This document shows positions 16,869 through 25,174 of a DNA stretch of 64,000 bases, one piece after another; position 1 is the first letter of the stretch; each line of letters begins with the position of its first letter. The notes under the pieces are model-generated. The model was not told the DNA's origin. It did no database searches and saw only the letters and a program-made list of their open reading frames with translations. Made by a program: the position numbers and the translations under genes. The DNA lies in contig JAETQD010000016.1 of NCBI GenBank assembly GCA_021770825.1, positions 1 through 64,000 on the forward strand, written 5' to 3'. This DNA is from Clostridium sp. (lineage in GTDB: Bacteria > Bacillota > Clostridia > Lachnospirales > Lachnospiraceae).

Positions 16869-18044
16869 ATGGGGGTACGGATGAAAAATAAATTATATTA
16901 CATACTGTTCGTTTTTTATTGTATTGGAGTTGCCTTTATTCTTTATATCAACGGTGTCTTTACCGGAGAGGTGTCCTCCTATACGAATCTGATGATTAAC
17001 GGTGCATTCCTGTTCATTATCGGCGTGCTGTTTGTGATTTCAGCGTTCAGCTTTTCACGGTTAAACCGCTGCACGGCGGAGCTTCAGACTGTGACAGAAC
17101 AGATGCAGAATGAATACGACAAGGCCGACGGAAAAAATCTCTGGGGCAGCTACCAGAACCGCACCAATCTGTTTCAGGGAAAGGAATTAAAGGAAGCCTA
17201 TTTAAAATATTTAATGCGTATGCAGAATGGCCGGACCAGGCGCGGGTATATGACTTCCTGTGATATTGAGGAGTTCTTTAACGAAGACCTGCTTGACAAG
17301 GTGGGAATGACCTATTTCAACTCCGGAATTGCCGGAACCCTCACAGGCCTTGGAATTCTCGGTACCTTTTTGGGCCTGTCCATGGGACTCGGTTCCTTTA
17401 ACGGGGACGATATCTACACCATTTCCGACAACGTGGGTCTGCTGCTTTCCGGAATGAAGGTGGCTTTCCACACATCCGTGTACGGAATCTTTTTCTCCCT
17501 GGTATTTAACTTTGTGTACCGCAGCATCATGTCAGATGCCTACGGAAAGCTGGATGGGTTTCTGACCGCATTCCGCCAGTGCGCCATGCCGCCGCAGGCC
17601 ACCGAAGAGGAAAATTCCTCGGCCATGCTGGTTTATCAGGCCAATATGGCAAATTCCATGAAGCGGATGCTGGAGCTTCTGCAGGGCAGTGCCGCCGAAC
17701 AGACCGAGGGCGTGGAGCGAATCGTGGGCCAGGTGATGGAACATCTGGAATATTCCATGGGAGCCAGCTTTAAAACTCTTGGAAATACCATAACGGCCGC
17801 CGGACAGTCCCAGGCAGCCTATGCAAACGCTTGTATGGAGCTCACGGAAGCCACAGCAAAGCTTGTGGAGGCCAGCAAAGAGCTGCAGGAGGCCGTTTCA
17901 AAGGAAATGGATAGGCAGGAGGCCTTCGCCAGGGAGCTGAAGAACCAGAAGGAGGAGATCAAAACTGCCTGCCGGGAGATGACCGATGAAGTCAGCAACC
18001 AGCTATACACCTTTGAACAGATGAGGAGCCTGTATGAAAAATAG
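16869..18044 (+). CDS. MotA/TolQ/ExbB-type proton channel protein, ZorA-like
   Basis: Stator-type ion channel subunit, 391 residues. Two N-terminal helices (about residues 9-29 and 38-60) are followed by a cytoplasmic stretch. Two more helices carry the MotA/ExbB signature: NSGIAGTLTGLGILGTFLGL (about 152-171) and GMKVAFHTSVYGIFFSLVFN (about 195-214). A long cytoplasmic helical tail (about 240-391), predicted coiled coil, follows; such a tail is known from ZorA. GGAG stands seven bases before the ATG. The next gene overlaps by 11 bases and encodes a MotB/OmpA-type partner. It is not flagellar MotA: length, tail and context differ. The role is unknown; see findings. Confidence 0.82.
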   Translation: MGVRMKNKLYYILFVFYCIGVAFILYINGVFTGEVSSYTNLMINGAFLFIIGVLFVISAFSFSRLNRCTAELQTVTEQMQNEYDKADGKNLWGSYQNRTNLFQGKELKEAYLKYLMRMQNGRTRRGYMTSCDIEEFFNEDLLDKVGMTYFNSGIAGTLTGLGILGTFLGLSMGLGSFNGDDIYTISDNVGLLLSGMKVAFHTSVYGIFFSLVFNFVYRSIMSDAYGKLDGFLTAFRQCAMPPQATEEENSSAMLVYQANMANSMKRMLELLQGSAAEQTEGVERIVGQVMEHLEYSMGASFKTLGNTITAAGQSQAAYANACMELTEATAKLVEASKELQEAVSKEMDRQEAFARELKNQKEEIKTACREMTDEVSNQLYTFEQMRSLYEK

Positions 18045-18954
18045 ACGAAAGAACAGGGAGGCGTTTTTGGAGCCCAGCTACTGGCAGTCCTATTCGGACA
18101 TGATGGCAGCGCTGCTTTTGATCTTTGTTCTGATCATCGCCATAACCCTCTCCATATACAAACAGAAAACCACCGATCTGGAGCAGGCACGGCTGGAATT
18201 AAATGCAGCCCAGGCCCAGCTTGACCAGGCGGCGGTGGACCTGGAAAAATCCAGGACGGAAATTGAGCTTTCCAACAAGGAGCTGGCCGCATCTCTGGCA
18301 GAGCTTAAGGAGGCCTACGCCAAGGCAGCCCTGACCGAAGAGGAGTTAAACAAGGCATATCTGGAAATTGAGGACGCCCAGAAGGAGCTGGAGGTGACGA
18401 AAAACGAGCTTCAGGACATTGTGGGAATCCGGACGGACATCATCGGTGCCTTACAGTCTGCCTTTAACAATTCCGGCATGACCGTGGACGCCCAGACGGG
18501 CTCCATCACCTTCTCTTCCGATGTACTGTTTAACTATAACAGTGCCGTTTTAACCGCGGAAAGCAAGGAGACCTTACGGGAGATCATCCCCATGTATTTA
18601 GGGGTTCTTTTACAGGAGCAGTACCGGGAGTATATTGCTGAGATCATCATTGAAGGACATACGGACACGGACGGCAGCTATCTGAGCAACCTGCAGCTTT
18701 CCTATAACCGCGCCAGCTCCGTGGCCAGATTCTGCCTGGATGCGGGAAACGGCCTCAATGAGGAAGAGATCGGAAGACTCCAGAGGCTTTTGACCGTAAA
18801 CGGCCGTTCTTACAGCAATCCTGTCTATAACGGACCAGGGGATGCAGAGAGCGGAGCAGCCGTTAATATGGAAGCCTCCCGCCGTGTGGAAATCAAATTC
18901 CGCTTGAAGGAAGATGAAATGATCGAGCGGATTTCGGAAATCCTCGAAGACTGA
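18034..18954 (+). CDS. MotB/OmpA-type stator partner, ZorB-like
   Basis: A 306-residue membrane protein with a single N-terminal helix carrying the proton-accepting aspartate in YSDMMAALLLIFVLIIAI (about residue 25). A long coiled coil (about 42-130) and a C-terminal OmpA peptidoglycan-binding domain follow (about 150-300; key stretch IIIEGHTDTDGSYLSNLQLSYNRA). The architecture is that of ZorB/MotB stators, in which the OmpA domain anchors to the wall while the helix bundle conducts ions. The start codon lies inside the end of the preceding gene, implying translational coupling. No helicase or nuclease partner follows; the next gene is nrfA with its own promoter. Confidence 0.83.
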   Translation: MKNRRKNREAFLEPSYWQSYSDMMAALLLIFVLIIAITLSIYKQKTTDLEQARLELNAAQAQLDQAAVDLEKSRTEIELSNKELAASLAELKEAYAKAALTEEELNKAYLEIEDAQKELEVTKNELQDIVGIRTDIIGALQSAFNNSGMTVDAQTGSITFSSDVLFNYNSAVLTAESKETLREIIPMYLGVLLQEQYREYIAEIIIEGHTDTDGSYLSNLQLSYNRASSVARFCLDAGNGLNEEEIGRLQRLLTVNGRSYSNPVYNGPGDAESGAAVNMEASRRVEIKFRLKEDEMIERISEILED

Positions 18955-18980
18955 TGAAGGACTGTGGGGGTAATTCTTTC

Positions 18981-19009
18981 TTGACTTTATATGGCTTTTT
19001 TTGTAAAAT
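18981..19009 (+). promoter_or_regulatory. nrfA promoter
   Basis: TTGACT (18981-18986), 17-base spacer, TAAAAT (19004-19009), 37 bases before the nrfA ATG. Confidence 0.7.
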
Positions 19010-19046
19010 TAATGCATGAAAAACCAATGTTTAGGGGTGAAACAGT

Positions 19047-20321
19047 ATGAAAACAGGAAATCCGAACAAAGGGAATTTTACGGGACTTGCAGTGATGGTG
19101 GCCGCGTCTGCCGTACTAGCAGTAAGCGCAGACCCGCTCCAGGGGGTGTTAAAGGAAATTCTTCCCAAACAGTCCGGCGTAATTCAGTATAAACAGGTGG
19201 CTGCTCCTGCAGCAGCAAGAGAAAACGGAGTGGTTTCGGCCGATGAATGGGCGGAGATTTATCCGGAGATTGTGGCCTCCTATAAGGCAAATGACGAAAA
19301 CAGCTACCGGGTGGACTATCTGGAAGAGGACCCGTATATAAAGGAACTGTACGAGGGCTTTGGATTTGCCAAGGATTACACAAGCGCCATAAGCCACACC
19401 TACACGCTTGAGGATGTGAAAGCCACAGAGAGACCTCATCCGTTAGCCAACTGTCTGACCTGTAAGACACCGGATTATACAAAGTTAGTAAATGATATGG
19501 GTGTTGAGGCTTACAAGCTGGATTTTGAAGAGACCCATGCAAAAATGGCCGAAAATGTAAGCTGCTACAACTGCCATGAAAATCAGGCAGGAAACGGCGG
19601 TGAGCTGGTGGTGACCCACTCCTATGTGACCGATGCCCTGGGCGAGAATGTGAATTCCATCGACCCGGCTGTTATGGCCTGCGGACAGTGCCATATCGAG
19701 TACTATTTTGACCCGGATACAAAGGCTACCGGAATGCCCTATGACAGTATCGAGGCAATGGATCCGGAAGCAATTCTTGCATATTATAATGAAATGGGCT
19801 TCTCCGACTGGTTCCAGGAGAGCACGGGAACCGGACTCTTAAAGGCCCAGCATCCGGAGCTTGAAACCTTCCTGGGTGCAGGAAGTGTCCATGCGTCCAG
19901 CATGAACTGTGCAGACTGCCATATGGCAGTGGTGACAGAAGGAAAGACCACCTATACAAGCCACAAGTGGGAAAGCCCCCTTGCGAACCCGGAAATTTTA
20001 AATACCTGTGTGGAATGCCACGGCGATACGGATATGACAGCCAAGGTTAAGGCAATCCAGGAAGAGGTAACCGGACGGGAGAAGGAAGTGGGAGAAAAGC
20101 TTGCAGCTTTAAAGAATAAGCTGGCCGATGCAGTGGCAAAGAAATCCATGACAGAAAGCGATCTGGATGTGGTTCGTTCCCTGTATCGTGATGCACAGTG
20201 GTATTGGGACTTCTGTTACGTGGAAAACAGTGAAGGCGCCCATAACTCCACGCTCTCCAAACGCTGCCTTGATAAGTCAGAAGCGCTGATTGACCAGGCC
20301 ATGGGACTTTTGGGAGTATAA
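19047..20321 (+). CDS. nrfA: Ammonia-forming cytochrome c nitrite reductase
   Basis: Pentahaem NrfA reduces nitrite to ammonium with six electrons outside the membrane. Five haem-attachment motifs are present in the NrfA order: CLTCK (136-140), CYNCH (173-177), CGQCH (212-216), CADCH (288-292) and CVECH (321-325). The lysine in the first motif is the hallmark active-site haem ligand. The N-terminus has one hydrophobic segment (about 12-27) acting as export signal or anchor. At 424 residues it is slightly short but complete. No nrfH quinol-oxidising partner is adjacent; instead cytochrome c maturation genes follow. An AGGGGTG site precedes the ATG. Confidence 0.96.
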   Translation: MKTGNPNKGNFTGLAVMVAASAVLAVSADPLQGVLKEILPKQSGVIQYKQVAAPAAARENGVVSADEWAEIYPEIVASYKANDENSYRVDYLEEDPYIKELYEGFGFAKDYTSAISHTYTLEDVKATERPHPLANCLTCKTPDYTKLVNDMGVEAYKLDFEETHAKMAENVSCYNCHENQAGNGGELVVTHSYVTDALGENVNSIDPAVMACGQCHIEYYFDPDTKATGMPYDSIEAMDPEAILAYYNEMGFSDWFQESTGTGLLKAQHPELETFLGAGSVHASSMNCADCHMAVVTEGKTTYTSHKWESPLANPEILNTCVECHGDTDMTAKVKAIQEEVTGREKEVGEKLAALKNKLADAVAKKSMTESDLDVVRSLYRDAQWYWDFCYVENSEGAHNSTLSKRCLDKSEALIDQAMGLLGV

Positions 20322-20347
20322 GAATTTTGAATTGAGAGACAGAACGG

Positions 20348-20375
20348 TGAGGGTCGGTTTCCGGCCCTCATTTTT
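20348..20375 (+). terminator. Terminator between nrfA and ccsB
   Basis: TGAGGGTCGG-ttt-CCGGCCCTCA followed by TTTTT. No promoter was recognised after it, so it probably lowers rather than abolishes expression of the maturation genes. Confidence 0.8.
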
Positions 20376-20398
20376 CGGAAAAGGGGACAGATGAAACG

Positions 20399-21700
20399 AT
20401 GGAAAAGCGGTTGAGACAGGCAGGAAGCTTCTTATGTTCCATGAAATGTGCGGTGGGTGTGCTGATAATTCTGGCAGCGGCCTGTACCGTGGGAAGCCTG
20501 ATTCCCCAGGGGCAGGGCACGGCTTATTACACAGCCAATTACTCCAGTACCCTTGCAGGGGCAATTTTACTGCTGGGACTGGATGATATCTTCCATTGCT
20601 GGTGGTTTGTGGGGCTTACGCTGCTTTTATGTGTGAACCTCCTCTGCTGCAATGTGCTGCGGTTTCCCGGTCTTGCAAAAAAACAGAAAGCTGGTTTTTG
20701 CCCGGAAAGCTGCCTGGCAGCCTGGGACAAAACCCCGGCGGTGACCCTGAACCGGGAGCCGGATTCCCTGTTTTTGCGGATGGGATTCCGGAGGCTTCAG
20801 AAAGTGAGTACATTGGAGGGCCGGGAGTGCCTGTATGCTTCAAAAAACCAGGCAGGAATCTGGGGTCCGTGGCTCTGCCATCTGGGAATGTTAATTATCA
20901 TTGCGGGCTTTGGACTTGGCCAGATTTTCCAGACAGTCTATACCGTATATGGGGTTCCCGGACAGAGAAAGGCGATCGGGGACACGTCCTATGAGATGAG
21001 AATTGATGAATTTGCGGTGGAACTGCGCGAAGATGCGACGGTGGAGCAGTACAGGACAGGATTTACAGTCCTTGACGGGGAGTATGGCGATGAATACTCG
21101 GCTGTGACCATGGTCAACAAACCGGCTACCGTAAAGGGAATGCGGTTCTATCAAAACTCCACAGGCTGGGCGGCTTCCCTTGACATATTAAAAGGCGGAG
21201 AAAAAATCCAGGAGGAATTGCTCTGTGCCGGAGAGTTTGCCAGGGTTTCGGGGAAGGAAGAACTGGCGGTGGTGCTTACGGCTTTTTATCCCGACTATTA
21301 TGAGGATGAGAACGGACAGCCCATGACCCTGACGCCAAAGCTTTCCAATCCCGCCTATCTGTATACCCTGTATTATCAGGACAAGATTCTTGGCATGAAT
21401 GTGCTGACGGACGATCAGGTGATTTCTGTGGAGGACTATACCTTTGTATTCCATGACCCACAGCAGTATACACTCATTCAGGTGAAGCGTGACCCCTTTG
21501 GGTGGCTGGCAGCCATCGGTGGTCTGGTGGTGATCGTTTCCCTGATTCTGGCATTTTATGTGCGTCCGGCAGAGCTGTGGGCAGTGAAGGACGAAAATGG
21601 AACCTGGGCGGTGGCCGGAAGAAGCCGCAAGGGCGGAGCCATGTTTATAGAAGAAATCCGGCAGGAAGCAGAAAAGGAGAACAGAAAAAATGGGAAGTGA
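20399..21700 (+). CDS. ccsB: Cytochrome c biogenesis protein CcsB/ResB
   Basis: System II cytochrome c maturation subunit (ResB), 433 residues. Three hydrophobic segments lie near the N-terminus (VGVLIILAAACTVGSLIPQG, then about 60-80 and 155-175) and one near the C-terminus (about 375-395), with the large extracytoplasmic domain between them, as in the family. With CcsA it moves haem across the membrane and attaches it to CxxCH/CxxCK motifs. Its neighbour nrfA is the obvious client with five haems. It overlaps ccsA by 11 bases. Confidence 0.9.
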   Translation: MEKRLRQAGSFLCSMKCAVGVLIILAAACTVGSLIPQGQGTAYYTANYSSTLAGAILLLGLDDIFHCWWFVGLTLLLCVNLLCCNVLRFPGLAKKQKAGFCPESCLAAWDKTPAVTLNREPDSLFLRMGFRRLQKVSTLEGRECLYASKNQAGIWGPWLCHLGMLIIIAGFGLGQIFQTVYTVYGVPGQRKAIGDTSYEMRIDEFAVELREDATVEQYRTGFTVLDGEYGDEYSAVTMVNKPATVKGMRFYQNSTGWAASLDILKGGEKIQEELLCAGEFARVSGKEELAVVLTAFYPDYYEDENGQPMTLTPKLSNPAYLYTLYYQDKILGMNVLTDDQVISVEDYTFVFHDPQQYTLIQVKRDPFGWLAAIGGLVVIVSLILAFYVRPAELWAVKDENGTWAVAGRSRKGGAMFIEEIRQEAEKENRKNGK

Positions 21701-22520
21701 GCAGTTCCTTCAGATTGAAAATACGCTGTTTACCGCAGTTATGGTGCTGTACCTGGCTGCCATGGTTTTATACTTTATATTTTTTGCAGTGAAAAGCGAG
21801 AAGGCAGGAAAAATTGCAGGCTATGTCATTGCCGCCGGCTTTGTGCTGCATACGGCTGCTTTGGTGACCAGAGGGGTAGGCGCAGGGCGGCTTCCCCTTA
21901 CCAACCAGTATGAATTTGCCACCAGTTTTGCATGGGGAATCAGCCTGTGCTTTCTGGTGTTTGTCTGGAAGTATCGGTTCCAGGCCCTGGGAACCTTTGT
22001 GACCCCGGTAATTTTTCTTCTGATCGGCTATGCGGCCATGCAGAGCAGGGAAGTACGGGAGCTGATGCCGGCCTTAAGAAGCAACTGGCTTGGAATTCAT
22101 GTGTCCACGGCGATCATATCTTACGGTGCCTTCGGCGTTTCCTTTGCCGTGTCCTTGATGTTTTTGCTCCGACAGAACATGCAGGACCACGAATTCTGGG
22201 ATGCACATATTCCAGATATGCAGAAGCTGGATATTATCAGCTACCGGGCCGTGTCCCTGGGATTTCTGTTTCTTACTTTTGTCATCGTGAGCGGTGCCAT
22301 CTGGGCCGAACGGGCCTGGGGAAGCTACTGGTCCTGGGACCCGAAGGAAACATGGTCACTGATCACATGGATTATCTATGCACTGTATCTGCACCTGCGG
22401 TTATCCAGAGGATGGCGGGGGAAGAGCGCAGCCATGTTTGCCGTGGTGGGATTTATCTGTGTTCTGTTTACCTACGTGGGAGTGAATACGCTGATTCCCG
22501 GCATCCACAGTTACGCATAA
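21690..22520 (+). CDS. ccsA: Cytochrome c biogenesis protein CcsA/ResC
   Basis: Haem-handling subunit of system II synthetase, 276 residues and about eight membrane helices. The WWD haem-binding motif WGSYWSWDPKETW is near residue 210, and conserved histidines flank it. It overlaps ccsB, so the pair is translationally coupled. Confidence 0.93.
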   Translation: MGSEQFLQIENTLFTAVMVLYLAAMVLYFIFFAVKSEKAGKIAGYVIAAGFVLHTAALVTRGVGAGRLPLTNQYEFATSFAWGISLCFLVFVWKYRFQALGTFVTPVIFLLIGYAAMQSREVRELMPALRSNWLGIHVSTAIISYGAFGVSFAVSLMFLLRQNMQDHEFWDAHIPDMQKLDIISYRAVSLGFLFLTFVIVSGAIWAERAWGSYWSWDPKETWSLITWIIYALYLHLRLSRGWRGKSAAMFAVVGFICVLFTYVGVNTLIPGIHSYA

Positions 22521-22556
22521 ACTATGGAAGGAATATGACAGAGGGAGCGAGACAGG

Positions 22557-22865
22557 ATGAATTTACATGGAGTTATCATTGCAGTTGCCTGCTTTCTTAC
22601 TATCGGGATTTTTCATCCCATTGTCATTCAGGCTGAATACCACTTATCTTCCAGGTGCTGGCCGGCGTTTCTGGCAGCCGGACTTTTTTTCCTGGTCATA
22701 AGTGCACAGACGGAAAATGTTACCGTTTCTGCCATCCTGGGCGTGGCCGGATGCAGTTTTCTCTGGAGTATTCTGGAGTTAAAGGAACAGGAGAAGCGGG
22801 TGGAGCGGGGCTGGTTTCCTGCCAATCCCAAAAGAAACAAAGAGAAAGAAGACCAGGGGCGTTGA
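22557..22865 (+). CDS. Small membrane protein, DUF4491 type
   Basis: A 102-residue protein with three hydrophobic helices (residues 4-24, about 35-52 and about 57-75) and a basic tail with ERGWFPANPKR. It matches the DUF4491 pattern as I remember it; the function of this family is unknown. It starts 37 bases after ccsA with GACAGG-type spacing and is likely the last gene of the nitrite reductase cluster. A stretch of about 200 bases without a clear gene follows. Confidence 0.75.
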   Translation: MNLHGVIIAVACFLTIGIFHPIVIQAEYHLSSRCWPAFLAAGLFFLVISAQTENVTVSAILGVAGCSFLWSILELKEQEKRVERGWFPANPKRNKEKEDQGR

Positions 22866-23074
22866 GGAGCTGCTGCCGCAGAGCCGGATGTGCAGGATGC
22901 AGAAAGCCGGAACAGGCGGCGAATGCTCTTGACGGCCATGGGGACGGGTGATAAAATTCACCTTAAGAAAATACCGGAACCATTCACCGGGAGCAGAATG
23001 CCAAAAGGGCCTGGAGCCGTTTGATGTCTGCCGCCCTGCATTCATGCCCGAAAAAGGAACATGGAGGAAAAAAC

Positions 23075-24028
23075 ATGAAAACTTACGATACCATCGCCCT
23101 GGGCGAGCTGTTGATTGATTTTACGGAAAATGGAGTGAGCGCACAGGGGAATCCGATTCTGGAAGCCAACCCGGGCGGAGCGCCCTGCAACGTGCTTTCC
23201 ATGTTAAGCCGTCTCGGACACAAAACGGCTTTCATCGGAAAAGTCGGTGAGGATGCTTTCGGAGAGCAGCTTGAGAAAGCACTGGTAGAAGTTGGAATTG
23301 ACACCAAGGGCCTTGCAAAAGACCAAAAAGTTCACACCACACTGGCTTTTGTACATACGAAAGAGGATGGGGACCGGGAGTTTTCCTTCTACCGGAATCC
23401 GGGAGCAGATATGATGCTCTCTGAGGAGGACTTAAAGGAAGAACTCATTGAAAACTGTAAGATTTTCCATTTCGGAACTCTCTCCATGACCCATGAGGGA
23501 TGCCGAAAGGCAACGAAAAAGGCCATTGCAATGGCAAAGGAGGCCGGAGCGATTCTGTCTTTTGACCCGAACCTGAGAGAACCGCTGTGGGACAGCCTGG
23601 AGGATGCAAAGGAACAGGTTTTATACGGCATCGAGCACTGCGATATCCTTAAAATCTCTGACAATGAAATCCAGTGGCTGACCGGTTTGGAAGACTATGA
23701 CCAGGGAATCCGGATGATTCAGGAAAAATATTCCGTTCCGTTGATTTTGCTGTCCATGGGAAAGACCGGAAGCCGGGCATACACAGGGAATCTCCGGGTG
23801 GAACGTCCTGCATACGTCCAGAAAAATACCATTGAAACCACAGGAGCAGGAGACACCTTCGGCGCCTGTGTGCTCCACTATGTTCTTTCCAATGGATGGC
23901 ATGCATATACAAAAGAGGAGCTGGAGGAGATGCTCTCCTTTGCAAACGCAGCGGCCGCCATCATCACAACCCGCAAGGGTGCTCTGCGGGTGATGCCGAC
24001 GAAGGAAGAAGTGGAAGCGCTTTTATAG
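23075..24028 (+). CDS. PfkB-family carbohydrate kinase, fructokinase-like
   Basis: Ribokinase-fold sugar kinase, 317 residues. The N-terminal motif LGELLIDFTENG and the substrate-binding GGAPCNV (about residue 33) are typical of fructokinases. The PfkB signature 2 with the catalytic aspartate is TTGAGDTFGACVL (about residue 250). I start at MKTYDT, which has GGAGG upstream; an earlier in-frame ATG lacks a site. It probably phosphorylates fructose to fructose-6-phosphate, although the exact sugar is inference. Monocistronic, ended by a terminator shared with the gene opposite. Confidence 0.88.
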   Translation: MKTYDTIALGELLIDFTENGVSAQGNPILEANPGGAPCNVLSMLSRLGHKTAFIGKVGEDAFGEQLEKALVEVGIDTKGLAKDQKVHTTLAFVHTKEDGDREFSFYRNPGADMMLSEEDLKEELIENCKIFHFGTLSMTHEGCRKATKKAIAMAKEAGAILSFDPNLREPLWDSLEDAKEQVLYGIEHCDILKISDNEIQWLTGLEDYDQGIRMIQEKYSVPLILLSMGKTGSRAYTGNLRVERPAYVQKNTIETTGAGDTFGACVLHYVLSNGWHAYTKEELEEMLSFANAAAAIITTRKGALRVMPTKEEVEALL

Positions 24029-24039
24029 CTTTCAGAACA

Positions 24040-24088
24040 TAAAAAAGCCAGGAGACATATCAAAATGCGATGTTCTCCTGGCTTTGCG
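24040..24088. terminator. Bidirectional terminator
   Basis: AAAGCCAGGAGA and TCTCCTGGCTTT form a 12-bp stem flanked by A- and T-rich ends between two convergent genes. Confidence 0.8.
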
Positions 24089-24099
24089 CCTCTAAGGGC

Positions 24100-24663
24100 T
24101 TAATTGTAATAGAGCGTTCCGTTTACGGAGATGATTCCATAGTCCGTAATGGTTACTTTTTTGGAGGAAGCCGAATCACGGTATTCTTTATCACTGATTT
24201 TTTCCAGCGTATAGATTCCTGTCAGCTCACCGTCTTCATCATAGAAAAGACCTGCCAGGGAGTTTCCTGTGCCGATGTTGAGCTCCACATATTCTCCATC
24301 CTCTGAGGAATACGTTCCGATGATGTCGTATCTGTCATAGGAATAATCGTATTCCTCTTCCGTGTTCTGTTCTCTGATCTGTACTTCGCCGTCTGCGGTC
24401 CAGGCACCGTCACTGTTTACGGTATATCCGTCCGGGGTTTCTGTGTCATGGAGCATGTATCCGTCTGCACCAAAATAATAGCATTCTGCAATTCCATCCT
24501 GGTTTCCGTCCAGCCATTCCCAGGTGCCGGAGAGATAGCTTCCATCATCCTCCTGCCACCGCCATCCGGTGGTATCGGAAACCCACTGTCCTGCAAATGA
24601 TGTGATTCCCATGGATACGGCCATGGCTGCGGCCAAAACGGTTGTTATCATCTGTTTTCTCAT
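24100..24663 (-). CDS. Secreted protein with cell-wall-binding-like repeats
   Basis: A 187-residue exported protein. MRKQMITTVLAAAMAVSMGITSFAG is a cleavable signal peptide. Residues about 27-85 carry aromatic/glycine repeats of the choline-binding type (TTGWRWQEDDGSY, GTWEWLDGNQDGIAECYYFGADGYML, DGYTVNSDGAW), which usually bind wall polymers. The C-terminal half, about 110-187, is a small beta-rich domain I cannot name. The start has a strong AGGAGG site. It is monocistronic. Confidence 0.8.
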   Translation of the reverse strand: MRKQMITTVLAAAMAVSMGITSFAGQWVSDTTGWRWQEDDGSYLSGTWEWLDGNQDGIAECYYFGADGYMLHDTETPDGYTVNSDGAWTADGEVQIREQNTEEEYDYSYDRYDIIGTYSSEDGEYVELNIGTGNSLAGLFYDEDGELTGIYTLEKISDKEYRDSASSKKVTITDYGIISVNGTLYYN

Positions 24664-24821
24664 ATATCATACCTCCTGAAAATAGAAATAAATTTGTCGT
24701 AACGAAAAGCGCTCATCTGTATATATAAAATGTACCAGAGGAATGTGTTTGTTCTGTGAAGAAAGTGCGTCAAAACCCCGAAGGAATTGTGGCAAAGTTT
24801 GGGCGGATAAAAGAAAAGAAC

Positions 24822-24850
24822 TTGACAATTGGGAACTTTTATACTATTCT
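24822..24850 (+). promoter_or_regulatory. Promoter of the T-box/trpB transcript
   Basis: TTGACA (24822-24827), 17-base spacer, TATTCT (24845-24850), placing the transcript start just before the T-box stem I. Confidence 0.65.
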
Positions 24851-24859
24851 ATTAAAAAG

Positions 24860-25133
24860 TTCATAAATCTTAAACCGTGGATCGGGACGAGTACCTGTCT
24901 GTAACATGCACAGAGAGCTGCCGGTGGTGGAAGTGCAGCGATGGGAGGATATGGGAATGGACCCGTGAGGGCGAATTGAAACTTCGGGAGTAGAGGAGAC
25001 GTAGCTGCACGTTACAGCAGGAAGTGTATGACAGTACACGTCAATGAGAGCATTCGTAAGAATGAATTTAGGTGGCACCGCAGAAGTAATGACTCCTGTC
25101 CTATTAGCATAAGCTAAGGGACAGGAGTTTTTT
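24860..25133 (+). promoter_or_regulatory. Tryptophan-specific T-box riboswitch
   Basis: The leader has all landmarks of a T-box. Stem I includes an AGTA turn and an AGAGAG...GGTGG apical region. The specifier loop holds GAATGGACC with UGG at 24958-24960. The T-box AGGTGGCACCGCAGA is at 25070-25084. The terminator ACTCCTGTC/GACAGGAGT plus TTTTTT spans 25092-25133. The UGG specifier codes for tryptophan, and the acceptor-pairing UGGC would match the G discriminator base of bacterial tRNA-Trp. Uncharged tRNA-Trp would therefore switch on the downstream trpB. Confidence 0.93.
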
Positions 25134-25174
25134 ATGTTAGTAAAAATCAAAAAACAAAGAAAGGAAGAGATCAT

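Noticed and set aside
16102-18954. Complete Zorya defence system
   Set aside because: Only ZorA/ZorB-like proteins are present. No ZorC, ZorD helicase or ZorE HNH nuclease is encoded nearby, so it cannot be called Zorya.
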